Shown piece by piece: positions 6,839 through 13,615 of a DNA stretch of 24,933 nucleotides. The translations under genes were made by a program, and so were the position numbers. Source of the DNA: Pseudomonadota bacterium. Its GTDB lineage: Bacteria > Pseudomonadota > Gammaproteobacteria > Burkholderiales > Burkholderiaceae. Numbering within the stretch: position 1 is the stretch's first letter; each line of letters opens with the position of its first letter. The DNA is taken from positions 1-24,933 of the forward strand of contig JAJXUC010000044.1 in the NCBI GenBank assembly GCA_021783435.1, given 5' to 3'. Below the pieces are notes generated by a model. It made no database searches, was not told the origin of the DNA, and saw nothing but the letters and a program-made list of their open reading frames with translations.

Positions 6839-8956
6839 ATGACGACCCTTGCCACTATGGATGCCCCTCCAGACGCCACCTCGGGGTCGGTCGTGCGCGC
6901 CGCCTGTCCGCACGATTGCCCTGACACCTGCGCACTGCTGGTCACCGTACGCGACGGCGTGGCCTTGAGCGTGCGTGGTGACCCCAGTCACCCCACCACC
7001 CACGGTGCGTTGTGCACCAAAGTCTCGCGCTACACCGAGCGCACCTACCACCCGGACCGCGTGCTGCAACCCATGCTGCGCATCGGCCCGAAGGGCAGCG
7101 GGAAGTTCGCCCCGGTGAGTTGGGACGACGCCCTCGCCGACATCGCCACGCGGCTGCAGGCCATTGCCGCGCGCGACCCGCAAGCCATCCTGCCCTATTC
7201 CTACGGCGGCACGCTGGGTTTCGTGCAGGGCGAGAGCATGGCGGCGCGCTTTTTCCACAAGCTCGGCGCCAGCCTGCTCGACCGCACCATCTGCTCCACC
7301 GCGGGCGAGGCGGGGCTCAAAGCCGTGATCGGCGGCAAGCTCGGGATGGACGTTGAACAGTTCGAGAACAGCCAGCTCATCCTCATCTGGGGCAGCAACA
7401 GCATCACCAGCAATCTGCATTTCTGGACCTATGCGCAACGCGCCAAGCGCAACGGCGCCAAGTTGGTGTGTATCGATCCCTGGCGCAACGACACGGCCGA
7501 CAAGTGCCACGAGCACATCCAGTTGCGCCCCGGCACCGACGCGGCGCTGGCCTATGCGCTGATGCACGAGCTGATCGTGAACGACCGGCTCGACCACGGC
7601 TACATCGCGTCATACACCGTGGGCTTCGAGCCCCTGCGCAGGCGCGCGCTGGAGTGGCCGCCCGAGCGTGCGGCCGAGGTGTGCGGCGTGCCGGTGGCGC
7701 AGATTCGCCAATTGGCGCGCGACTACGGCACGCTCTCGCCTGCTGCCATCCGCATGAACTACGGCCTGCAGCGCGTGCGTGGCGGCGCCAACGCGGTGCG
7801 CGCCATCGCCTGCCTGCCGGCGCTGGTGGGTGCATGGCGACACGACGCCGGCGGGCTGCTGTTGTCCAGCTCGAACCATTTCGCTGCGAACGGCGAGGCG
7901 CTGGAGCGTCCGGATTTGCTGGCGGGACGCAAGCCGCGCACGATCAATATGGTGACCATCGGCGACGATCTGCTGCGCGAAGGGGACAGCGATTTCGGCC
8001 CGAAAATCGAGGCCGTCATCGTCTACAACAGCAATCCTCTGGCCGTCGCTCCCGAAGGCGACAAGGTCCGCCAGGGCTTTTCCCGCGACGATCTTTTCAC
8101 CGTGGTGCTGGAGCACTTCCAGACCGACACCGCCGACTACGCCGACTACCTGCTACCGGCCACCACCCAGCTCGAACACGTGGACGTGCACAAGGCCTAC
8201 GGCCACCGCTACTGGATGGCGAACAACGCCGCCATCGCCCCGCTCGGCGAGGCCAAACCCAACACCGAGATTTTCCGCCTGCTGGCCGCGCGCATGGGGT
8301 TCACCGAGCCGTGCTTTGCCGAGACCGACGAGCAGATCGCCGCGCAGGCCATCGCCCCCGATGCGCGCAACGGCGGCATCGATTGGGAACAGTTGAAATC
8401 CAGCGGCTGGGCCAAGCTGCCCGGCGCTGCCGCGCCCTTCGCGCAAGGCGGCTTCCCCACGCCTTCAGGCCAGTGCGAGTTCTGGTCGCAGCGCGAGCAG
8501 GACGCCGGGCGCGACCCGCTGCCCGAAGTGCTCCTGCCCTACGAGTGCGCCGAGACCACGCCCGATCTGGCGGCGCGCTACCCGCTGACCATGATCTCGC
8601 CGCCCGCGCGCAACTTCCTCAACTCCAGCTTCGTGAACGTGGACAGCCTGCGTCGGCTCGAAGCGGAGCCGCTGCTGCTGCTCCATCCTGACGACGCCGC
8701 GGTGCGTGGCATTGCCGACGGCGCCATGGTGCGTGCCTTCAACGACCGTGGCACCACCCTCAGCCGCGCCCGGCTCAGCACCCGCACCCGCCCCGGTCAG
8801 ATCGTTGCCCTGGGCATCTGGTGGCGCAAACTCAGCCCCGGCGGCACCAACATCAACCAACTCACCCACCAGCGCCTGACCGATCTGGGGGCGGGGCCTT
8901 GTTTCTATGATTGCCTGGTCGAGGTCACCGCTGCGAAGGCCATGGCTGCAGCCTGA
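6839..8956 (+). CDS. Molybdopterin/[4Fe-4S] oxidoreductase of unknown substrate
   Basis: A 705-residue member of the DMSO-reductase superfamily, in the group of uncharacterised anaerobic-dehydrogenase-like proteins. The N-terminus has CPHDCPDTC and a later LCTK, giving Cys23, Cys27, Cys31 and Cys59 for one [4Fe-4S] cluster. In RTICSTAGEAGL, Cys152 aligns by eye with the molybdenum-ligating cysteine of NapA (CMASAVAG). The adjacent QLILIWGSN matches the family's cofactor-binding strand. The C-terminal domain (PLTMISPPARNFLNSSF onward) is the usual molybdopterin-dinucleotide cap. No Tat signal is seen, so it is probably cytoplasmic and soluble. The start at 6839 was preferred over an in-frame upstream one at 6716 because conserved sequence begins just after it; another ATG at 6857 is possible. 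narX starts 17 bases downstream, suggesting co-expression with nitrate sensing. No partner subunit (Fe-S or membrane) is adjacent. Reaction unknown. Confidence 0.88.
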   Translation: MTTLATMDAPPDATSGSVVRAACPHDCPDTCALLVTVRDGVALSVRGDPSHPTTHGALCTKVSRYTERTYHPDRVLQPMLRIGPKGSGKFAPVSWDDALADIATRLQAIAARDPQAILPYSYGGTLGFVQGESMAARFFHKLGASLLDRTICSTAGEAGLKAVIGGKLGMDVEQFENSQLILIWGSNSITSNLHFWTYAQRAKRNGAKLVCIDPWRNDTADKCHEHIQLRPGTDAALAYALMHELIVNDRLDHGYIASYTVGFEPLRRRALEWPPERAAEVCGVPVAQIRQLARDYGTLSPAAIRMNYGLQRVRGGANAVRAIACLPALVGAWRHDAGGLLLSSSNHFAANGEALERPDLLAGRKPRTINMVTIGDDLLREGDSDFGPKIEAVIVYNSNPLAVAPEGDKVRQGFSRDDLFTVVLEHFQTDTADYADYLLPATTQLEHVDVHKAYGHRYWMANNAAIAPLGEAKPNTEIFRLLAARMGFTEPCFAETDEQIAAQAIAPDARNGGIDWEQLKSSGWAKLPGAAAPFAQGGFPTPSGQCEFWSQREQDAGRDPLPEVLLPYECAETTPDLAARYPLTMISPPARNFLNSSFVNVDSLRRLEAEPLLLLHPDDAAVRGIADGAMVRAFNDRGTTLSRARLSTRTRPGQIVALGIWWRKLSPGGTNINQLTHQRLTDLGAGPCFYDCLVEVTAAKAMAAA

Positions 8957-8973
8957 CCCTTACAAAGCCCGCC

Positions 8974-10908
8974 ATGCGACAGCGCTGGACCCTGACCGCA
9001 AAGATTGCCCTGTTCGCCGGGGTATTCTTGGCACTGTCGCTGCTATCGGTGGGTGCGACACTGTGGATTTCCTGGAATCTGGAGGGCGGCGCTGCGGCGG
9101 TAAATGAGGCCGGGCGGCTGCGCATGATGACCTACCGTCTGGCGCTGAGTTCCTCCGCGCCGAGCCGCACCACCGTGATTCAGGAGGTGACGCAGATGCA
9201 GCACAGCCTGGATCTGCTGCGCAGCGGCAACCCGGCGCGGCCGCTGTTCATTCCCTGGGACGACACCATCCGCCAGCGCTACGCCAAGGTGCAGACGAAA
9301 TGGCAACGACTGCGCCCGCGCTGGCTAGACCCGGCGGAGGGCCCGGCGATCTCCCGCGCCGAACTCGACCGTTTCGTTGCGCAGATCGACGCCTTCGTCA
9401 CCGCGATCGAGCGCCGGCTGGAGTTCTGGACCACCGTGCTGCACGCGTTCCAGATGGCGATGGCCGCGCTGGTGGTGATTGGCGCGCTACTCATGTTCTA
9501 CGCCGGTTACCTGTTCGTGCTCGATCCGGTCGGCCGGCTCAGCCGCGGCGTCGCGGCGCTCGAAGGTGGCGACTACTCGGCGCGTGTCGAGGTGGATTCC
9601 ACCGTCGAACTGGGCGATCTGGCGCTGGGCTTCAACCGCATGGCAGGACAGTTGCAGACCGTGTATGCCGAATTGGAAGACCGGGTGAGGCAGAAGACCG
9701 CCGCCCTGCAGACCGAGCAGCAGCGTCTGAGCACGCTCTACGAGGTCAGCGCCCTAGTCTCGCGGGCGCAGAGCCTGGACGAGCTGTCTCGCGCCTTTAC
9801 CGCCGTGATCCGGCGCATCGCCGGAGCCGATGCCGCCATCCTGCGCTGGACCGATGAAGCTGCACAGCGCTACCTGCTACTCGCCACCGAAGGCATGCCG
9901 CAGGACATCACCGCAGACGAACGCTGTCTGCTCGCCGGCGCCTGTCATTGCGGTCAGGCGCCGGCCGATTCCGGCCCGCAGATCGTGCAGTTCCGCAAGC
10001 CGGGGCAGGAGGTGTTCGACGCCCGCCCCGACGACGCCTGCGTGCGCGCCGGATTCACCACCCTGGTCAGCGTGCCCGTCTCCACCCAGCATCGGCTACT
10101 GGGCGAGATCGACATCTTCTACCGTCCCCCTCACACCAGCGATCCAGCCCAGCATGCCCTGCTCGACGCCCTCGCCGGCCATCTGGCCTCGGCCATGGAG
10201 AGCCTGCGCGGCGCCGCACTGGAACGCGAGGCTGCCGTGGCGCAGGAGCGCACCCTGCTGGCGCGTGAACTGCACGACTCCATCGCCCAGGCGCTGGCGT
10301 TCATGAAAATCCAGTTGCAGTTGCTGCGTTCGGCGCTGAAGTCGAATAGCGCCGCGCGCATCGACACCGCGGTGAACGAACTCGACGCCGGGGTGCGTGA
10401 AAGCCTGGCCGACGTGCGCGAGTTGCTGCTGCATTTCCGCACCCGCACCCAGGAGCAGGACATCGAGCCCGCGCTGCGCAGCACCCTGCAGAAGTTCGAG
10501 CTGCAAAGCGGGGTAGCCGTCGCCCTGGAGTTCAACGGCCATGGCCAGCCGCTCGACCCCGACGTGCAGGTGCAAGTGCTGCATGTGCTGCAGGAAGCAT
10601 TGTCGAACGTCCGCAAGCACGCCCACGCCAGAACCGTGACAGTCGATGTGCGCAGCCTGCCGCGCTGGCGCTTCGAGATCGGCGACGACGGACAGGGCTT
10701 CGATGCGCTGAATCTCGCCGCTGATGCGCAGGCCCATGTCGGCCTGCAAATCATGCGCGAACGCGCGACCACGATCGGCGCCAAACTCGACGTCCTCTCG
10801 GCCCTGGGCAAGGGCACCCGCGTGGTGCTCGAACTTCCCGAATCCCCTGCCCTGGCGGGACTGCATCGCCAGCAACCCACCCCCCCATCCGCCGCCCATG
10901 CCGCCTGA
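8974..10908 (+). CDS. narX: Nitrate/nitrite sensor histidine kinase
   Basis: A 644-residue membrane kinase that detects nitrate or nitrite in the periplasm and phosphorylates NarL. In order: membrane segment 1 (about 10-34), a periplasmic sensor domain opening with the ligand-binding P-box VNEAGRLRMMTYRLAL (43-58), membrane segment 2 (about 156-180), a HAMP linker, a GAF-like central module with Cys318, Cys324, Cys326 and Cys356, a HisKA_3 dimerisation domain with the phospho-accepting histidine His434 in ARELHDSIAQ, and an ATPase domain with an N-box (LQEALSNVRKHAHA) and G-boxes (GDDGQGF, VGLQIMRERA). ATG 8974 puts the first membrane segment at the correct place; the longer in-frame start at 8911 lies within the upstream gene. 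NarQ is the alternative family name, but adjacency to narL and the P-box sequence favour NarX. Confidence 0.92.
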   Translation: MRQRWTLTAKIALFAGVFLALSLLSVGATLWISWNLEGGAAAVNEAGRLRMMTYRLALSSSAPSRTTVIQEVTQMQHSLDLLRSGNPARPLFIPWDDTIRQRYAKVQTKWQRLRPRWLDPAEGPAISRAELDRFVAQIDAFVTAIERRLEFWTTVLHAFQMAMAALVVIGALLMFYAGYLFVLDPVGRLSRGVAALEGGDYSARVEVDSTVELGDLALGFNRMAGQLQTVYAELEDRVRQKTAALQTEQQRLSTLYEVSALVSRAQSLDELSRAFTAVIRRIAGADAAILRWTDEAAQRYLLLATEGMPQDITADERCLLAGACHCGQAPADSGPQIVQFRKPGQEVFDARPDDACVRAGFTTLVSVPVSTQHRLLGEIDIFYRPPHTSDPAQHALLDALAGHLASAMESLRGAALEREAAVAQERTLLARELHDSIAQALAFMKIQLQLLRSALKSNSAARIDTAVNELDAGVRESLADVRELLLHFRTRTQEQDIEPALRSTLQKFELQSGVAVALEFNGHGQPLDPDVQVQVLHVLQEALSNVRKHAHARTVTVDVRSLPRWRFEIGDDGQGFDALNLAADAQAHVGLQIMRERATTIGAKLDVLSALGKGTRVVLELPESPALAGLHRQQPTPPSAAHAA

Positions 10909-11575
10909 CATCCGCATCCTGCTGGTCGACGACCACACCCTGTTTCGCCGAGGTCTGTCAGCCCTGCTCAGCGAAGATCCCGATCTGAAAGTCGCCGGCG
11001 AAGCGGGCGATGTCGGCGAGGCGCTGCGTCTGGCCACCCAGATCCAGCCCGACGTGGTACTGCTCGACAACCACCTGCCCGGTGTGCGCGGAGTCGATGC
11101 CGTGAAAAGCTTGCGGCAGGCTGTGCCGGGCGCGCATGTGGTGATGCTCACAGTCAGCGACGATGCCGCCGACCTTGGCGCGGCGCTACGGGCCGGTGCC
11201 AGCGGCTACCTGCTCAAGACCTGCGAAGCCGACGAGCTCATCGGCGCCGTGCGCCGCGCCCATCGCGGAGAAGTGGTGATCGGCGCGGAAATGGCGCCCA
11301 AGCTGGCACAGGCATTCATCGCGCCAGAGCAGCCCCCTATTGCCGCATGCGCCCAGTCGACCGCAGCCCAGGCGCAAGACAGCCCCCTGAGCCCGCGCGA
11401 GCGGCAGATCGCCACCGCCATCGCCCGCGGCGCGAGCAACAAGCTGATCGCGCGCGAACTCGATATCGCCGAAACCACGGTGAAGGTGCATGTGCAAAGC
11501 ATCCTGCGCAAGCTCGACCTGAGTTCGCGGGTGCAGATCGCTGTCTACGCCAGCGAGCACGGCCTGACGGACTGA
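10898..11575 (+). CDS. narL: Nitrate response regulator, LuxR-type
   Basis: A 225-residue two-component regulator. The receiver domain has acidic residues Asp11-Asp12, phospho-acceptor Asp57 in VVLLDNHLPG, switch residue Thr85 and Lys107 in GYLLK. A Gln/Ala-rich linker leads to a LuxR/FixJ helix-turn-helix (LSPRERQIATAIARG through TTVKVHVQSILRKL). When phosphorylated it should activate the nar genes downstream. The start at 10898 gives the canonical MPPDIRILLVDDH opening. It overlaps the end of narX by 11 bases, which suggests coupled translation. Upstream in-frame extension would only read narX sequence in another frame. The usual NarL heptamers are not obvious in the leader that follows, so its binding sites here may be divergent. 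Confidence 0.93.
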   Translation: MPPDIRILLVDDHTLFRRGLSALLSEDPDLKVAGEAGDVGEALRLATQIQPDVVLLDNHLPGVRGVDAVKSLRQAVPGAHVVMLTVSDDAADLGAALRAGASGYLLKTCEADELIGAVRRAHRGEVVIGAEMAPKLAQAFIAPEQPPIAACAQSTAAQAQDSPLSPRERQIATAIARGASNKLIARELDIAETTVKVHVQSILRKLDLSSRVQIAVYASEHGLTD

Positions 11576-11598
11576 CATCCGACCAAGAGGAACACTCG

Positions 11599-12003
11599 AT
11601 GCATATCACCAGTTTCGCCGACCTGCTGCACGCCGCGAGGACGCAGGACCAGCCCCAGCGCCTTCTGTTCATCTTCGCCGCATCCGAGTTGCCGGGCGAC
11701 GCGTCCAAAACGCAGCAGGAGCGTTTCCTGGCACGCATGGGAGGAGCGCTGTCGCCAATCGTCTATGTCGACAAATCTCCCGACGAGATCGGCAGCTTCG
11801 CCGATCTCGTCGAGGAATCCAGTGGAATTGGAGCGCACTGGGACATCGTGTTCGTGACCAGCCTGTCCGGATATGAAGGCAGGCTGCCGGACAGCGGACA
11901 GACCGAACAGGCCTTCGTCCGTCTGATCGAGATGATCCACCTGGGGCAGATCGACAGCTTTTTGACCTTTGATCGCGAAGGCGGCATCGTCCGCCTGTAT
12001 TAG
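11599..12003 (+). CDS. Conserved-looking small protein between narL and narK1, function unknown
   Basis: A 134-residue soluble protein beginning MHITSFADLLHAARTQ, with AAGAGG as ribosome binding site 8 bases before ATG 11599 and a 23-base gap after narL. No signal peptide, membrane segment or metal motif is seen. The pattern of hydrophobic strands (RLLFIFAASELP, ALSPIVYVDKSP, WDIVFVTSL) alternating with helices suggests a compact alpha/beta fold. From memory, proteins of this type occur beside nar genes in Burkholderiales and some carry a doubtful 'ribonucleotide reductase subunit alpha' label; I see no ribonucleotide reductase feature in it. It has no cysteine, which argues against a redox role. 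Position between regulator and transporter suggests a nitrate-linked accessory function, but that is inference. Confidence 0.8.
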   Translation: MHITSFADLLHAARTQDQPQRLLFIFAASELPGDASKTQQERFLARMGGALSPIVYVDKSPDEIGSFADLVEESSGIGAHWDIVFVTSLSGYEGRLPDSGQTEQAFVRLIEMIHLGQIDSFLTFDREGGIVRLY

Positions 12004-12041
12004 GGCCTGTCGGACTTGAGGTCCCTGTTGAAACTGCCCGA

Positions 12042-12066
12042 GTGTCACGAGATGTTCGTGTGACAC
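12042..12066. promoter_or_regulatory. Inverted repeat upstream of putative nar promoter
   Basis: GTGTCAC (12042-12048) is perfectly complementary to GTGACAC (12060-12066), spaced by 11 bases. Nested inside, CACGA (12046-12050) pairs with TCGTG (12056-12060). Its centre is about 32-40 bases before the possible -10 elements, where an activator of the CRP/FNR family would normally sit. The halves do not match the FNR consensus. It could instead be the end-of-transcript hairpin of the upstream gene, although no T-run follows. Confidence 0.4.
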
Positions 12067-12113
12067 CAGCACGCAGATCAACTCTTATCTTATGTAAAAA
12101 CTTCTTGAATACG

Positions 12114-12161
12114 GCCTAGCTCCGATGGTCGTAGTTCTTTCGAACGAAGCCCAAGCTAGGC
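12114..12161. repeat. 8-bp inverted repeat GCCTAGCT / AGCTAGGC in nar leader
   Basis: GCCTAGCT (12114-12121) and AGCTAGGC (12154-12161) are perfectly complementary and 32 bases apart. Inside, GTTC and GAAC around 12134-12145 form a further small pair. The same GCCTAG core recurs in the hairpin at 12221-12238. Confidence 0.55.
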
Positions 12162-12220
12162 GCTCGTTCCTTTGCACACTGCACTCAGCCGGCAGACGAA
12201 TGTTCCGAACGACTCGCGGA

Positions 12221-12238
12221 GCCTAGATTTCTCTAGGC
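12221..12238 (+). promoter_or_regulatory. Hairpin directly before the narK1 ribosome binding site
   Basis: GCCTAGA (12221-12227), loop TTTC, and TCTAGGC (12232-12238) form a perfect 7-bp stem. It ends 6 bases before the AAGGAG of narK1. It could affect mRNA stability or translation, or act as a DNA operator; it shares its core with the inverted repeat at 12114-12161. Confidence 0.5.
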
Positions 12239-12256
12239 AATGAAAAGGAGTCTGTC

Positions 12257-13597
12257 ATGAGCGTGACTGAGCAGCAACACAAGCGCCAGGTCTGGTCGGT
12301 GCTGATCGTCAGCACCTGGGCGTTCACGGTGTGTTTCATGGTGTGGATGATGTTTGCCGTCATCGGCATCCCCATCAAGAAAACCCTCGGCCTCAATGCC
12401 ACCGAATTCGGCCTGCTCACCGCCATGCCGGTGCTCAGCGGCTCGCTGGTGCGCGTCCCGCTAGGCATCTGGACCGACCGCTACGGCGGCCGCATTGTGT
12501 TTGCCGCGATCATGGCGGCCACCGTCGTTCCCATCTGGATGCTGGCCTATGCCACGCAGTACTGGCAGTACCTGACCATCGGTTTGTTAATCGGTCTGGC
12601 CGGCGGCTCGTTCTCGGTCGGCACGCCGTATGTGGCGCGCTGGTTTCCCAAGGAACGCCAGGGTCTGGCGATGGGCATTTTCGGCGCAGGCAACTCGGGG
12701 GCTGCGGTCAACAAATTCGTCGCCCCGGCCTTGGTCGTGGCTTTCGGCTGGACCATGGTGCCGCATGTGTATGCCGCGGTGATGCTGGGCACGGTCATCC
12801 TGTTCTGGGTGTTCAGCCGCCACGACCCCAGCCACGTGGTGCAGGGACAGACCAGCTTCATGGACCAGTTGCGCGCCCTGCGCGACCCTGGGGTATTGAA
12901 GTACAGCCAGTACTACAGCATCGTGTTCGGCGGCTATGTCGCGCTGTCGCTGTGGATGGTGCAGTACTACGTGGGCGAGTATGGGCTGGACATCCGCGTC
13001 GCCGCCCTGCTTGCAGCCGCGTTCTCGCTCCCGGGCGGCGTGCTGCGCGCAGTCGGCGGCTGGCTGTCCGACAAATTCGGCGCGCACAGCGTGACCTGGT
13101 GGGTGCTGTGGGTGAGTTGGGTGGCGCTGTTCCTGCTGTCGTATCCGCAAACGCAGTTCACGGTGCAAACCACCAACGGCCCCTCCACCTTTCACATTGG
13201 GCTCAATGTCTACACCTTCACCATCCTGATGTTCATCCTCGGTGTGGCCTTCGCCTTCGGCAAGGCCAGCGTGTTCAAGTACATCGCCGACGACTATCCC
13301 GCCAATATCGGCACAGTGTCGGGCATCGTCGGCCTGGCCGGCGGCATGGGCGGGTTTGTCCTGCCCATCATGTTTGGCGGCCTGCTCGATCTGACCGGCA
13401 TCCGTTCCTCCGCCTTCATGCTGATGTACGGCGTGGTGTCAGTGTCGCTGACATGGATGTTCTTCACCGAAATGCGCCGCACCGACGTGTTCAAGCCATC
13501 CCAGTCTGCCCAGACCACACCCGCAGCTCAAACCAAAACCTTCGCATCCGGAGCGAGCCTGTCACAAGGCAAGCCTGCCGACGCAATCCGTCACTGA
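12257..13597 (+). CDS. narK1: Nitrate transporter, NarK1-type MFS protein
   Basis: A 446-residue inner-membrane transporter of the nitrate/nitrite porter family with about 12 hydrophobic segments. It brings nitrate to the cytoplasmic NarG active site, probably by proton symport as in characterised NarK1 proteins. Substrate-binding arginines are visible: Arg66 in GSLVRVPLG and Arg264 in GGVLRAVGG, each in the two matching half-repeats followed by the loop WTDRYGG or LSDKFG. The two nitrate-signature motifs are present as GIFGAGNSGAAV (140-151) and GLAGGMGGFVLPI near the C-terminal half. AAGGAG lies six bases before the ATG. It is the first gene after the leader; narK2 follows after 18 bases. 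The C-terminal 35 residues are a polar cytoplasmic tail without conservation clues. Confidence 0.92.
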   Translation: MSVTEQQHKRQVWSVLIVSTWAFTVCFMVWMMFAVIGIPIKKTLGLNATEFGLLTAMPVLSGSLVRVPLGIWTDRYGGRIVFAAIMAATVVPIWMLAYATQYWQYLTIGLLIGLAGGSFSVGTPYVARWFPKERQGLAMGIFGAGNSGAAVNKFVAPALVVAFGWTMVPHVYAAVMLGTVILFWVFSRHDPSHVVQGQTSFMDQLRALRDPGVLKYSQYYSIVFGGYVALSLWMVQYYVGEYGLDIRVAALLAAAFSLPGGVLRAVGGWLSDKFGAHSVTWWVLWVSWVALFLLSYPQTQFTVQTTNGPSTFHIGLNVYTFTILMFILGVAFAFGKASVFKYIADDYPANIGTVSGIVGLAGGMGGFVLPIMFGGLLDLTGIRSSAFMLMYGVVSVSLTWMFFTEMRRTDVFKPSQSAQTTPAAQTKTFASGASLSQGKPADAIRH

Positions 13598-13615
13598 GCC
13601 ACCAGGAGAGTCATC

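Larger units (their letters stand above)
12004..12256 (+). promoter_or_regulatory. nar operon leader/promoter region, rich in inverted repeats
   Basis: A 253-base gene-free stretch before narK1, the longest in the nar cluster. AT-rich sequence near 12084-12100 includes TATCTT (12086-12091) and TATGTA (12091-12096), the most promoter-like -10 candidates. Upstream is a 7-bp-arm inverted repeat (12042-12066). Downstream are two CTAGG-type inverted repeats. An ATCAA at 12077-12081 is only half of an FNR box. An AAGGAG (12245-12250) six bases before ATG 12257 is the narK1 ribosome binding site. The region is suited to anaerobic/nitrate control, but the exact sites are not recognisable by eye. Confidence 0.55.

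Noticed and set aside
5562..6842. Plus-strand open frame of 426 codons
   Set aside because: Antisense to the M20 amidohydrolase, which has a ribosome binding site and all metal ligands.
12068..12081. Possible FNR box ending in ATCAA in the nar leader
   Set aside because: The left half reads AGCAC instead of TTGAT, so only a half site is present.
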